From assembly GCA_945643635.1 (NCBI GenBank), contig CALZFC010000078.1, forward strand, positions 853,501 to 917,500: a DNA stretch of 64,000 nt, written 5' to 3'. The DNA is from Allodiplogaster sudhausi (taxonomy: Eukaryota > Nematoda > Chromadorea > Rhabditida > Diplogasteridae). Positions 9,705-21,364 of the stretch are shown here, one piece after another. How positions within the stretch are numbered: position 1 is the first letter of the stretch; each line of letters begins with the position of its first letter. The position numbers were made by a program, and so were the translations under genes. Under the pieces are notes generated by a model. That model saw only the letters and a list, made by a program, of their open reading frames with translations. It was not told where the DNA came from and did no database searches.

Positions 9705-12268
9705 TGTGCCCAGCTCTACGTTGAGAAGTACTAAAGGAAAGAAGATATGGCTCGACGCTAATCTGTTCTCCTACCGATTTGTACGTGTCAGAACCGACGG
9801 TTCAACCAGTGTCAGGTTCGAAATTTTTCTTTAGATTTCTTGATTGCTTTATGCCAATTCTCATATTTCTTCGTCAGGAAAATTTTTCATTACGAAAAAA
9901 GTCTATTCAACAAGGATCCTATCCGTTCAGGTGCATTGTGAGAAACTGCTCAGCGATAGGTGTCATAGAAAATGACGCTGTTTCTCCTGGTGGAAAGCCT
10001 CACAACCATCCCCCATCGGATTTTCCAGAGGAGGTTACTAAGTTACTTTTCAAGAGCCTACTTCTCCTGCTGACTTTCGACTGGCAAGGGTTTTACTGAT
10101 GAGGATGTATGTTATGTAAAATGTGGTTAGCCTAGTTTTTTTTCCGAAGAGTCCAAGGATAGTAGTCGACCCCGGCGCCGAGGCCGATATCGAAAGCCGG
10201 GGCTTAGTTAGCACGAATGCATGAGCCTGATATTTTCCGACATTTTATGAAATTGCCCGTGCCAGGGGGTGCCCTGCCCACTGGCAATTTCATAAAATGT
10301 CGGAACATTTCTCTTGAAATATGGCAGTTTGGAATACTGTAATAGTGTTCTATTGTTTCAGACTTACACCGTCCGAAAGTTTGCAAAAGTTTATCGACAG
10401 ACGTTGCCGACAGCTGAATCAGTGAGGCTTGCTGTTGCAAGTGCACCTGCTCATGTGGCTCCTTACCTGCCTAGTAAGTGTGCACTTACAAAGGCAACTG
10501 CACGAGCAGCACGAAACCGAGGAAGTTCGTCAGCATCCTACCCATACAGCCCGGTGCAGCCACTCTTTGATCAAAGTGGTAAATAAAATTTAATACTATT
10601 TATTTGCTCGTCGGGGCACTCATGCAATACACGGTAAATAATTAATAAAATGGTACATTCAATTCAATAGGAAATTGTTAGGTTCTCCATTCTGTCGTCA
10701 CAATTCTTCCACCTCGGGCAGTGATGGCTTCCTCTTGTTCGCTACATCAGAAGGTTTACGAAGACTGGAAGAAGTTCACGCTTGGGCCGTCGATGGAACA
10801 TTTCGGATCACGCAGACTCCATGGAAGCAATGCTTCATCATTGGAGTAATGGTTGGTGACCCACGATAGTTAGTAAGAAAAGACTTGGATATTATATTAT
10901 GGTTAAAATTTCTCGAAAATCGCGATTTTTAAAGAACAGGTGCTCATTTTACTTTTATTTCAAATATTTTCATTTGCAGATCGGAAGACTGTTCGTGCCG
11001 TCAGCCTTTTGTCTCCTTCAGGGGAAATCTGCTCGAGACTACGAGGACGTGTTCCGAACTCTTCTGACACTTGGAGTGCTTAGCCCGCCAGACACCATCT
11101 CGTGTGGTGAGTGAGTTTGTTATACAATTTCGTTATTTTTCATCGAGATTATAGGAACTGATTTTATATTCATAAATTACTTAAGAATTGTTTTTTTTTT
11201 AGATTTTGAAAAGGCCATATCTTCTGCTGCTTCAAAAGTGTACCCAGCCGTGGAGATTCGACGCTGCTTCTTCCACTTTACACAGAATGTATGGAGATGT
11301 GTTCAGGTTGTGATGTCGGTTTTGCATTAAATATGTTATCATTATTATTATTTTTCTACATTATCTTATTGAAAGTTATTGCTAATAAAGTTAGAAGTAT
11401 TATAATAAAATCTTAAAATAATTTGTTTGGTTGGTAACCTTTTTAGAATTTTAATGCCCTTTTTTAGAGAGAGGGGCTTGTTCGGTCTTACAACTCAGTC
11501 GCCGGCAAGGACATCATTCGTTCATGCTGTGCTCTCGCTTTCGTGCCCAAGATGGATCTGCGGAATTACTACTCGGAGCTGTGCGGTTATGCATCAACTA
11601 CTCTCCCGGCATTTAAAGGTTACTTCATGAATTTCATTATTTTTTAGAAACAAATATTTTTAGCACTGCTTGACTACGTTGGACGCGTGTACGTCGGAAT
11701 GGTTAACGGAGCGCCAGTCACTGCGGACTATGACCCGGACGAGTGGAATGTCGAGCTGCGGATACTACAAAACGAGCCGCTGACAAACAGCCCGCAAGAA
11801 TCATGCAATGCTTCCTTCTGTGTCAGTACTTTTAAAAAAATCTTTCCAGATTATTAAAATGATACAAAAGACAATGTTGTATATTCGCACACCAACACTA
11901 CTTTAAAAGGACATATAATTATCATTCCTTTTGCGCATATAATATAATTATATTTCGCAGCTAGCTATTTATTGTTTGGTTTACAGGATATTCCGGCAAA
12001 GGCAAGTATGAGGGAGTTGGCTGAAGGACTATTACGTCACGCTACAAAGTGTGATACGGAATGCAAGTGCGCGGATTCCCAGAATCTTCGACTCGACCAG
12101 TACAAGCATGAAAACGCTACGATGATGCAGAAGATGAGACGGCGACGACTTGCTGTGAATAACGGACGTGGCACCGCTTCCCGTCTTCAACATCTGCTAT
12201 CATTGTCTCAGTTTGTCAAGCTCTCAATTGGATCCTTAGTTTTTCGTGATGATTTTGACAAACTGTGA
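9705..12268 (+). CDS. MULE transposase with N-terminal FLYWCH zinc finger
   Basis: Nine exons by GT-AG and phase: 9705-9815, 9931-10033, 10362-10579, 10682-10851, 10980-11106, 11203-11306, 11468-11618, 11664-11821, 11987-12268. Exons 1-2 form a FLYWCH-type finger (FSYRFVRVRTDGSTSVRC, then C and HNH residues), a DNA-binding module. Exons 4-8 give the MULE domain: AVDGTFR (first Asp), DFEKA (second Asp), RRCFFHFTQ, and QESCNASF near the expected Glu. Nucleotides lost or gained at splice joins cancel in every case. No stop or frameshift is seen up to TGA 12266-12268. The true first exon and start codon are not identified; ATGs upstream of 9705 are weak candidates. The protein would cut and join the element's ends. 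Confidence 0.8.
10235..10305. mobile_element. 71-bp hairpin (miniature inverted-repeat) insertion
   Basis: TTCCGACATTTTATGAAATTGCC is followed after a short GC-rich loop by its exact reverse complement. It lies in the intron between transposase exons 2 and 3. No flanking duplication was resolved. Confidence 0.65.
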
Positions 12269-12569
12269 ATTTGATGATTTCGCCAAACTGTGAATTGGAA
12301 GATTAAATGGTAAACAATAGGATGATTTAGATAACTTGTGCATTGGATGCATAGGGTTTTGTGAATTGGATGATTAGAAGATTATGATAAATTTTCTTTT
12401 TTTTAAAAATGATCCTTCAATGAAATAAAAAAAAATTGGTCCTGATATGTCTATAAAGAAAAAGTGGCGGATCTAATGAACTAAAAGAAGTAAATCGCAT
12501 ACAGTACTCACAAAACGGTAGAAATTTGATTGACTAATATCTGGGACGAAAGTACATTGTGAACAAATG

Positions 12570-12745
12570 TCTTTGCGCGCAAATGTCCATCTGCGCAAGT
12601 GTCCGTGTGCGCAAGTGTCCGTGTGCGCAAATGTATATGTGCGCAAGTGTCACTGTGCGCAAATGTCCCTTGTGCGCAAGTGTTTTTGTGCGCAACTGTA
12701 TGTGCGCAAGTGTCCAAAATGTATGTGTGCGCAAGTGTCTGCGCG
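12570..12745 (-). repeat. Right MULE TIR tandem array
   Basis: Inverted counterpart of 9039-9187: repeated GTGCGCAA(G/A)TGTCC units. The terminal part next to the right end matches the left end base for base over GCGCGCAGACACTTGCGCAC. Confidence 0.9.
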
Positions 12746-12769
12746 CAAATGTAGTCCACCCACAACATC

Positions 12770-13574
12770 AGGTTCATTCATAAGAGCCCTGCGTATGTTG
12801 GTATTATGTACAGTCCGGCCCAGGATCTTTCATATGTATATGTATGTACATTTATGTATATATACATACATACATACATAGCTACAACGGGTTCAGACGA
12901 TTCGGAGAGTTCCAAAAGCATCAGTGCTTTTAAATAATGGCCTGGAAACGAATAAAATGTTTTAAATGGTTCATTAGTTTACTTTTAGGGATCGAATACA
13001 ACTGTCAAAAATCAAGAATTTCTAACTATTTATAGAATGCTAAATTCAAAAAAAAATTTTGCAGGCAGAACAGTAATACAAAAATAGAGATTAAAGAGTA
13101 GGCATTATGATGAAAGGTCATGTGTTGCGAGGCAATTTTATGCCATCGGAAGCAGCTGGACAATGAATCCAAAAAAAGATGAGTGAGTGAGTGAGATAAG
13201 AAGAGAGATAGAGAGAAGGAGAGAAATGGAGAAAGAGTGAGAGAGTAAGGGAGAGAGAGAAAAAAGTTCTAAAATTATGAAGAGAGGCAGTTCCTCTAGA
13301 AGAATAAGGCTTGAAGAAGGAATCGCAGAAGGGAATGAAGAGGAAGAGTTTGGAGAGGGCACGACGAAACAGATGGCGCCTCTTCACACAAAAACTGTTC
13401 ATTTACTCAACTGCCGCTGCCGCCTACAAACCGAATGTGAAGGCATGAGATAAAAGGGTCACTGCTTCAATCCATGCAATTTCACTTCCACGGGCTTTAG
13501 TTAAAAATTTCATTGGCACTTGTTAAATTGAATATTTTATAATTGAATTTATTATGGTTGGCCGCCAGGAAAGA
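12770..13574. other. Spacer between MULE and astacin 1
   Basis: Contains a GTAT-rich run (about 12830-12885) and a GA-rich tract (about 13175-13265). No coding exon is supported. Confidence 0.6.
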
Positions 13575-15519
13575 ATGCGTCTCGGAGTGGTCGTCGTCCC
13601 ACTTTTGGTGCTGTTTCTAGTGCATCCAGCGTCCTCGTGGATCTCTGAAATTGTCGACAAATTTAGAGACGTCTTCCAGACTCATGTCAATGGAACCGAC
13701 GTCGCGGTCTGTATTTTTCTTCATTACTTCTGATTCTTGATTTTTGTTTCGTTAACAATACGAATTAAAATACTTACGTACATATGTATGTAAGATTTTC
13801 AATAGTTTATTTGTACATTTATCCCATAGGATCTGGTGGCCGCGAAACTGAATTCGACTGAAGGTGACAAGGAATTGCTAGGCAAGCGGCTCAAGGAAAT
13901 CCGCAAGATGGTCATGGAAAAGCTTGTGAAGTCGGAACACTCGAATATCGTCGGAGCTGCGCAACATAAAGTTTTGCTGAAGAGCTTCATCAAGGATACT
14001 TCCTTTAATCTCCTACTATTCCTTCTACAAATATTCATTACCATTAATTTTATTCACGGCATGAACAATATTCAATTGGGATTCAGAGATAATTAAATAG
14101 CCATAACTTTAAGATACAATCTGGTTGGACTTCTTTCAGAAGATTCGTGGCCACTTTCCGGCTACTGAGGATTCCGTCGAAGAGGTGAACGAGAAGGCGA
14201 AGGTGGCCGAGAAGTTCTACCAAGGCGACATGCTTCTTGCCAAGTCTCTGCTCTTTCTCTCTCTCTCTCTCTCTTTGCTCTCTCTTTCTCTCTCTATCCT
14301 ACTCCTTCTCTCTCTCTATCTCTCTCTCCCTTGCTTTCCCAACCACACATTTTCTCTCTCTTTCTCACTCTCTCCAACTTCGCTCACTCCTCCAGGGAGC
14401 AGTTGGATCTGCTGGATCCCCTTGTGTCTGAAGAAGAGAAGCTCGAGAAGCGTCAAGCATTCCGAGATGGCAACTACACCTCCAACATTGTCTACTACAA
14501 CTTCGAACCCTCTCTCCGTCAGCTCTTTGCTCTCATACAATCTCTCTGTCCTTTCATTTCTCTCTTCGTGTCACTCTCTTTCTATTTCTCTCTTTCCGTG
14601 ACCCTCTCTCACTCAATTTCTCAATCTCTCCATCTCTCAAAGTCTACTATTCTTCCCTTCAGCTCCAAAGACTGTTCGCGTAGCCCAACTCGCGATGACC
14701 TTTTGGCAGAAGAACACCTGCATAAACTTCGTCCAAAGCGCAACTGCACCTAATAGAGTCTGCCGAAAAAAAAATGAGAAAGAGACAGAGAGAATAATAG
14801 AGTGAGACAGACAGAGAAAGAGTTTGGCAGTAAGACAGAAGAAGAAAGAGAGTGTAAAGATTCATCGAGTTACAGATCAAGTTCTTCCAAGGCGAAGGCT
14901 GCTACTCTTATGTCGGCAAGATTGGAAGACCACAGGAGCTTTCCCTTGGACCGGGATGCGAAAATGTCAGTGCTTGCGAGAGAAGCGAGAGAGTGCGAGA
15001 TGGAAAGAGAAGAAGAGAGAGTGTGAAGAGCGAGAGAAAGAGAAGGACAGAGAGAGAGATAGAGATAAAGAAAGATAGAGAGAGATGGAGAGATAGAGAA
15101 AGAAAGAGAGAGGGAGAGAGAGAGAGGGAGAGAGAGACAGACAGTGTTGCAGTTCCGGAATGCAGCTCACGAGCTCGCCCATGCCCTTGGATTCTTCCAC
15201 GAGCACTCCCGCGTTGACCGAGACACTGCCATTACTGTCCAGATCGAAAACATCGCTGTCAGTTCATTTTGATATTCTTCCTTCTGGCAGTATCTCTTCA
15301 TCTGTCTCTTTCTCTCTCCATCTCTTTCTCCCTCCTTCTCTTCCTCTCCCTCGCTCTTGCTCTCTCCGTCATACTTCTGTTTAGCCGAACATGATTGAAC
15401 AATACGACAAGGAATCATCGGCAACGAACTACAATTACGGCCTTCCTTATGACTACGGAAGTATCATGCACTATGCAGCAACGATGTCTGTTGATTTATC
15501 ACTCATTTACTATGTTTCA

Positions 15520-15563
<44 letters not shown>

Positions 15564-16157
15564 ACCTCTCTCACTCTTTCAATGATTGCAGTTTCTCTAA
15601 GAATGGTGCTCCTACGATGGTTGCCTGCATGCCGCAGTACCAGGATACGATGGGCTCACACATCGTCTCCTTCATCGACATATCCATGATGAATGAGCAC
15701 TACAAATGCAAAGGTGGCAACTATCATTTCGAGGGGGCATCCATGACTCCAACAATTCGACATCACTGACTTTCCTCCTCTCTTCCCCTGCCCCCCCCCC
15801 CCCGTTGACATTCCTCCTCTCTTCCCCTGCCCCCCCCCCCCCGTTGACATTCCTCCTCTCTTCCCCTGCCCCCCCCCCCTCCCGAGGGGAGAGAAAGGGT
15901 GTGAGAGAGTGAAGGAAAAAGAGAGAGAGAAAGAGAGAGAGAGAGAGGGAGAGAGAGAGAGTTGAAAGCGGAAGCAGCGGGGTTGTGTTCAGCCGAAGGG
16001 CTGTGGTGTGACACTGACTGCGACGTCGACACCTCAGACACTGAGTGGAAATGTCAAAGTGGGAGACTCTGTGCAAGACATGTTCGTGTACTGCAACTGG
16101 CTCATTCAGGTATCGGAGAGGAGAGAGAGAGAGAGAGAGATTGAGCGAGAGCGAGAG

Positions 16158-16199
<42 letters not shown>

Positions 16200-16503
16200 C
16201 GAGAGGTGAGGGAGAACTAAAGTTTGTATAGAAAATAATTTATATAATTAAGGCTCGGGCGGGTCGTAAAATCAAGGCAACAATTAGTGTGTACAAGGAC
16301 CATGTGTGCTACGAAGGATGCGTCTATGGGGGAGTCGAATTGAAGTGGCAAGCAAACCCGCAGCAGACTGGCTCGCGGTCTGCACTTTCATCTCGTTCTT
16401 ATCTTATTTTCTCTCACTCTCTCGCTCTCTCTCTCTCGTTCTCTCCATCTTTCCCTCTCTCAATCTCTCTCTCTCGCTCTCTCTCTCTCGTTCTCTCCAT
16501 CTT

Positions 16504-16562
<59 letters not shown>

Positions 16563-16721
16563 CTCCTTTTCTCGCCTCTTGAAATGTGATATAAAACGTG
16601 CAGCTACTGTTGCACGTCGGATGTCGGGCAGTCGGTGATTTCGGAAGGCAACGTCATTCCGATCATTGGCTTTAACCGACTGTGGACTGTGCAATTCAGC
16701 ATTCAGTACGTCCTTGTATAA
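13575..16721 (+). CDS. Astacin (M12A) metalloprotease with CUB domain, protease 1
   Basis: A secreted zinc endopeptidase of the nematode NAS type. It starts MRLGVVVVPLLVLFLVHPAS, a signal peptide, followed by a propeptide. The propeptide carries the aspartate-switch region as FYQGD (about 14215-14230), a variant of the family's FxGD. The catalytic domain spans several exons: NTCINF (about 14715), GCYSYVG (about 14905), the zinc motif [19 protein letters not shown] (about 15165-15222), the Met-turn YDYGSIMHY (about 15450) and MGSHIVSFIDISMMNEHY (about 15650-15705). A CUB domain follows in three exons: CGVTLTATSTPQTLSG (about 16000), YGGVELKW (about 16325), and a last exon ending IQYVLV with TAA at 16719-16721. 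The EGF-like module that normally joins the two is not recognisable; its place holds a C-rich minisatellite. AATAAA follows at about 16911. All catalytic residues look intact. Confidence 0.85.
14250..14370 (+). repeat. (CT)n tract in astacin 1 intron
   Basis: A CT-rich simple repeat filling the intron between the propeptide exon (donor in GCCAA/GTCTCT) and the exon starting GGAGCAG at 14396. Further CT or GA tracts occupy the other introns of this gene (about 14995-15145, 15520-15565, 15905-15960, 16115-16210 and 16400-16565). Confidence 0.9.
15775..15885 (+). repeat. C-rich minisatellite, three units
   Basis: Three near-identical units of about 40 bp: TTCCTCCTCTCTTCCCCTGC followed by a 12-14 base C run and, after the first two units, GTTGACA. 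They lie where an EGF-like exon would be expected in this astacin gene. Confidence 0.9.
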
Positions 16722-17700
16722 GGTGAGAAAGTCTACTCAAAATTAACTTTAACTCATTTTCAAGTTATAGAAATAAATTGTTCTTAACTTTTACGGTTAC
16801 TTTTAGATGCGGCCGGGCAAAATGTTGCTGTGACATTCTTCCAGTGAGCCCTGTATTCACGATAAATCCTTCTCTATTTATCATGAGATATTTATAAATG
16901 TAGACGACTGAATAAAGAATGCAAGAGAAAAGGAATGATCGGGTGTGGAGTGGTTTGATATGAGAAGAGGTGGATCTAGAATGCAGCGGCAGTGATGTAG
17001 AGACGGAAGAGGTTGGCACGGGAGGCGGGCTGCCCGGTCAGGGGCAGCGGCCTATTTGGCAGGTGAAGTTGTCGATTCAAGAGAAGCAGAGCACGAAGCC
17101 CAAACACATACATAACAGGTCAATAGTGCCACAGTGCCGAGTCAGTTCATACCTCCGGCGCCATTTGTGAGGAATGTCGGGTGCGGAAGTGAGATTGGTA
17201 TGAATGAGAGGAATGTAGGGCGCGAAGTATGCATGTGTCAAACGATTCAATGTCCAATTTTGAGGTATTTTTGAAACTGCTGTATCTCTCCTTAGACTTA
17301 TCGTATACACATGATTTATAGCTTTAATTGATGCAAAGATCAGGAGAACACAGCTAAGCTACACATAACCTCATTTTCTCAGTTCGAAGCTATCTAAATT
17401 TGTTTCACTTACTTCAACTTACTGCAACTTCGTCTACCCTAATTCTATTGGTTTCTTTCTTTCTTCTATGCTCTACTATTTTAATCTGGGAACAAAAGTT
17501 CGACCTCGTATATTTTCATTTTCACATAGAATTCAGTTTCAAAGTTCAATTACAATACATACGAGTCACTTTATTCAAGTTTTATTTCATATTTTAAATT
17601 TGAAATATAAAGAAGCGAAATATAAAGTCTATTCAAACGCTTATTATTTTTGATGAATTATATTCAACCCGCCCGTGTTTTTGCTCCACATAAGCATATT
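16722..17700. other. Astacin 1 3' region and spacer
   Basis: Holds the AATAAA signal (about 16911) and one copy (about 16978-17047) of a GC-rich direct repeat whose partner is at about 17945-18017 (CAGCGGCAGTGA, GAGGTTGGCA, GGAGGCGGGC, CCCGGTCAGGGGCAGCG). No further gene is recognised. Confidence 0.5.
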
Positions 17701-17714
17701 TACGGTTGAAAACC

Positions 17715-17945
17715 TGGCCCGGGCCCGGGCCGGGCCTTAGAAATCAGGGCCCGGCCCGTCCCGGCTCGATAGGCAGCGGGCCGCCCCGGGCCCGGTTCGA
17801 CATAAATTTTTGGAAGTAGGGCCATGGCCGGGCCAGGCCTACGAATGCAGGCCCGGCCCGGGCCCGACCTGAACCTTACCTGGCCGACCCGGGCCCGGCC
17901 TGACGAGTGGTGGGCCTGGCCCGGGCCGGTTTTTGCCCACCCCTG
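17715..17945. repeat. GGCCCGGGCC-type GC-rich repeat block
   Basis: A 230-bp patch in AT-rich DNA made of overlapping GGCCCGG/CCGGGCC words on both strands, so highly self-complementary. It ends GGTTTTTGCCCACCCCTGA, a sudden return to average composition. It lies between the two GC-rich direct repeats noted in the neighbouring entry. I see no coding function. Confidence 0.75.
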
Positions 17946-18069
17946 ATCTAAAAGGCAGCGGCAGTGAAATAGAACGAGGTTGGCAGGGGAGGCGGGCAGC
18001 CCGGTCAGGGGCAGCGTAATTTTTTATTGGATGAAGTTGTCGATCTTTGCGGAAGTAGCACTTTTATTG

Positions 18070-18520
18070 GGCCATATATAATATAAAATAATATAATATA
18101 ATATAATATAATATAATATAATATAATATAGTATAATATAATATAATATAATATAATATAATATAATATAATATAGAGAGGTCAGGATTTGGAAAAAAGA
18201 ATGCTTATTACCGTTTTCTCATTGTTGTCATATGTAAATGGAACAATAGAAATTACTCTATATATGTAACATGTTTCAAATTAATGTGTGTCGGGAAAAA
18301 ACATCGGTTATTGTTTAATATAAGATGTAAATGTATCTAATATAAAATATAATTTTATATTATATATATATAATATAAAATAATATAATATAATATAATA
18401 TAAAATAATATAATATAATATAATATAATATAATATAATATAATATAATATAATATAATATAATATAATATAATATAATATAATATAATATAATATAATA
18501 TAATATAATATAATATAGAG
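18070..18520. repeat. (ATAAT)n satellite with duplicated flank
   Basis: Two ATAAT arrays (about 18085-18175 and 18360-18516). Each is followed by the same sequence: GAGAGGTCAGGATTTGGAAA, then TTACTCTATATATGTAACAT and GTGTGTCGGGAAAAAACATC. An inverted relative of this flank is at about 22030-22090. The block looks like a tandem duplication of array plus flank. Confidence 0.85.
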
Positions 18521-18839
18521 AGGTCAGGATTTGGAAAAAAAGAATGCTTAATAGAAATTACTCTATATATGTAACATGTTTCAAATTAATGTGTGTCGGG
18601 AAAAAACATCGGTTATTGTTTAATATAAGATGTAAATGTATGTATACAGACGAAGTAGAAATTTCAGTGACATTCCAAATTTATTTTCGTACTCATATTC
18701 GTCTCTCTTGTTCTCTCACTCTCTCTCTCTATATCTCTCACTTTTCCTTTTCTTCTTTCTCAGTTTCTCTCTCTCATCTCATCTCGCTCTTTCCCTTCTT
18801 CCCTTCCTTCTGCTGCGTCTTTCTATTCTGCCATCTCTC

Positions 18840-19165
18840 GATGTTCGTGCCAGAGGTTGCGGCTGAGCGGCGTCGGGGAAGCGGGCGTCAGGCTAGATTT
18901 CTCGGGCGCCACTTCGCTTTCCTTGGGCGCCAGAACGTGATTCTCATTCGCCGCGCCATACTCACTGGCCACACCTGGAAGGCAGCATCTGGACTGTGAG
19001 AGGACGTGCCCAGTCATCTTCAGAGACATTCCGCGTTGGAAGGAGTTGTAACGAAACTCATGAATATTGCAACTTCGCGGCCGACCCGGCACAGTGTGCC
19101 TAAAAAGATCCTGCGTGGAGCTTCAGGCGAAGAAACAATTGTACCAATCACATTGCCCGATGTAC
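18840..19165 (+). pseudogene. Possible decayed cysteine-rich (ShKT-like) segment
   Basis: Forward frames contain LDCERTCPVI (about 18993-19022) and SCNETHEYCNFAADPAQCA (about 19046-19102). The latter is followed at once by TAA and then, in the same frame, by KDPAWSFRRRNNCTNHIARC. The cysteine spacing is loosely like ShKT domains, but stops and frame changes prevent a continuous product. Chance is a real alternative. Confidence 0.2.
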
Positions 19166-19482
19166 AAAAAAAAAGAATATTGAAGCAGACAAAGATTGCT
19201 GCCATTCTGCAAGAGCACTACAATAATAAAACGGCTAAGATTTAAGACACATTTGATAGGGCGGGCTTTAAGAAAAAAAAACAACCTTATGATAACAACT
19301 AGTAAAACACACACAATAAGAACAAAGGCGTATTCACAGAATAATCTAATACATATTTGACATTTCTCTATTACAGTACGAGAGAACGAAGAAATTGACT
19401 GAACAATCTCAAAGAGGAAGTAAATTATTTGTTGACATCGTAAGTCATGGGAAAGAGCAGCATCTTCTGAATGCCGAGAACT

Positions 19483-19822
19483 TCAAGAGGAGAGGAGGTG
19501 CCTTCTGATGAGCGCTGCCTGGATACGACGCTCTTGCACTTCTTGACGATTCCTCAAATCTTCCATCGCTTCGACGGCGGGCAGCTTATGATGGATTTCG
19601 GCCTAAAATAATACTTTTATTTTTCTTTATTTCTTTGATCAGACATTTTTCATTGGGAAATAGGATAAGGTATATTTTAAATCGTTAAAGCATCATCATT
19701 ATAAACATTGCACCTACAGGTTTCTTGTCGACTCCGAACGCGGGCTGTTGGCTTGATCTTGCCTCGTGAAAATGTCCAATTGAGTATTCTACCGACACGG
19801 ATCCGTCCATGTAATAGCGCTC
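19483..19822 (-). CDS. Two 3' exons of an unrecognised gene
   Basis: Minus-strand exons 19822-19718 (ERYYMDGSVSVEYSIGHFHE onward) and 19602-19483 (AEIHHKLPAVEAMEDLRNRQ, ending RRHLLSS and TGA) are bounded by AAG and TTTTAG acceptors and a GTAGGT donor. They join in phase 0 across a 115-bp intron. The peptide is hydrophilic, and its C-terminal part is charged and probably helical. Upstream exons are not found with confidence; a weak candidate near 19960-19910 reads MNSSARHIARQADMDLL. I do not recognise the family. Confidence 0.45.
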
Positions 19823-20777
19823 CTTAAAAACAGACATAATACATATCAGGAAAGAAGTTTATTTTCTCTCTCAATTTGACAGACGGCTAAAAGAGAAGAT
19901 CCATATCAGCTTGCCGTGCAATGTGACGGGCAGATGAATTCATCCTTGACAAAAGAAACGTCTCGATGAGTACGCGCACGCTCGCTTTTCTCCCACTTAC
20001 ATCTCAGAAATCTCACAAGCACCTGAAAAAACACATTTCAAATACCTCATCACAAGTACCTGAAACTGGCATCAAAGAAAGAGGAGAAAGAAAGCTAAAT
20101 AGATACTTGGAGCGTTTAAATACCTTCTCCCTTTAAATTATGTTGGCCACCAGAAAGAAAAATATATTCCAAAAAAATATTCCGAAAATCTGATGATTTC
20201 GAGTGTTTTTATGCATTTTTTCCTGAGGATCCTTAGGTTTTACAGGGTGATTTTTCGGGAGGATCCCTGGCAAACGTGAGACCTATTTGAGCACTGCTGA
20301 AGACAAAGTAATGGCTTCTGAATACCTTCTTCTGATAGTGGAGAACCTTGCGACGGCAAACCATCGACCAACTTTTGCAGCCTTCCTTGTCGTCATCGAG
20401 CCACTTCTGAAGAAAACAACACGTCAACATAGCAGAAATGCGCTTCTGTCCACTACGCCTCCCCGCCTGGTCTCCAAAGGGGGGGGGCGTTCTCCATTTG
20501 GAGACTAGGAGGAACCCAGAGGAAGGAGGTTTGAGGGGACGGCGGACACAGCAAATTCATATCTTAAGTATTGCGAATATGTTGGATATGATTCTTTTAA
20601 CCATGAAGGCTGACTGAAATGTTTTTTTGTCTAGGCCGCCGGTTTTTATAGAGCAATGCTTCCTGCTCACCCGGTGCTCTTCGGCGTTTCTGAACTGCGC
20701 GCGCTTCATGGAGAAGTCACCCAGTTCAGCGTGCGCAGCAGCTGCATGATCACAGAGATCTCTGGAAGCATACGCCA

Positions 20778-21028
20778 TTAATAATCTAAAGATTTGTGGG
20801 AATGAAAACCATTGAAAACGTGAGCATAAAGGAGTGGAAAAGTAGAAACGAACGGGTATGCCACGCCCATCCAAGGACATCCGAGAACGAAGCACGGCAT
20901 GGAAATGCCATCCGTACAAGCGGTGATGGCTGCTCCGTTGTTACTGTGCACTCTCTTGAAATGGCTGTTCAGGTTGCACCTTTTGCCAAATGCCTTCCCG
21001 CACAGATCGCAGCTGACCAGTCTCATCA
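20778..21028 (-). CDS. C2H2 zinc-finger exon 1 of a tandem pair
   Basis: After a TTTTTTAG acceptor the exon reads MRLVSCDLCGKAFGKRCNLN, then HFKRVH, giving CDLC-x12-HFKRVH, one classical C2H2 finger. It continues to a stop at 20778. The next exon upstream (21364-21201) encodes a very similar finger, so the two probably arose by exon duplication. They could belong to one alternatively spliced gene or to two small paralogs. A single finger per exon is too little to predict a DNA target. Confidence 0.5.
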
Positions 21029-21064
21029 CTAAAAAAAGACAGACACGCTTTAGCAATGGTATTT

Positions 21065-21170
21065 AAAATTAGCACTGCTATTTCATGTTAGCACTGCTAT
21101 TTCATATTAGCACTGTTATTTCATATTAGCAATGCTATTTCAAATTAGCACTGAAATTTAAAATTTTTAG
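21065..21170. repeat. 20-bp tandem repeat between the finger exons
   Basis: Four to five imperfect copies of a unit of about 20 bp, TTAGCACTGCTATTTCATA, in the interval separating the two zinc-finger exons. Confidence 0.85.
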
Positions 21171-21200
21171 TGCTAAATTCCAACGTTGCGACTGATTTTC

Positions 21201-21364
21201 TCACTGCGCCCCTTTTTCCCAAGAAATTGAACCTTGTCGATGATTCTGCATACGAACTGCGATCGCTGCTTCGTGTTCACCGTGCATCTGCTTGAGATGG
21301 CTGTATAACTCGCCCGGTTTGTTAAATGTGCTACTGCACAGATCGCAGCTGGCCATTCTCGTCG
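21201..21364 (-). CDS. C2H2 zinc-finger exon 2 of a tandem pair
   Basis: After a TTTTCAG acceptor the frame reads MASCDLCSSTFNKPGELYSH then LKQMH, one C2H2 finger. Its entry (ASCDLC, acceptor and a CAGCTGCGATCTGTGC stretch) matches the downstream finger exon almost base for base. The frame ends at 21201. It is also open upstream to an ATG at 21398 if the acceptor is not used. Confidence 0.5.

Larger units (their letters stand above)
9023..12761 (+). mobile_element. Mutator-like (MULE) DNA transposon, apparently complete
   Basis: A 3.7-kb element bounded by inverted ends: GGGTGGATTCTATTTGCGCG on the left and GGGTGGACTACATTTGCGCG when the right end is read outward-in. Each end continues into a tandem array of a 16-bp unit containing TTGCGCACA(A/C)GGACA. 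The 8-bp duplication ACAACATC flanks it, in the 8-11 bp range known for Mutator superfamily elements. Inside is a multi-exon FLYWCH + MULE transposase gene with every identified junction in frame. A 71-bp hairpin element sits in one of its introns. Intact ends, duplication and reading frame suggest recent activity. Confidence 0.85.

Noticed and set aside
13118..16694. Many Ser/Leu- or Arg/Glu-rich open frames in CT/GA repeats
   Set aside because: They are translations of simple repeats, exist on both strands, and overlap real astacin exons in other frames.
18823..19092. Minus-strand 89-codon frame as a secreted cysteine-rich protein
   Set aside because: No signal peptide and few cysteines. 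The plus strand gives a slightly better, though broken, cysteine pattern.
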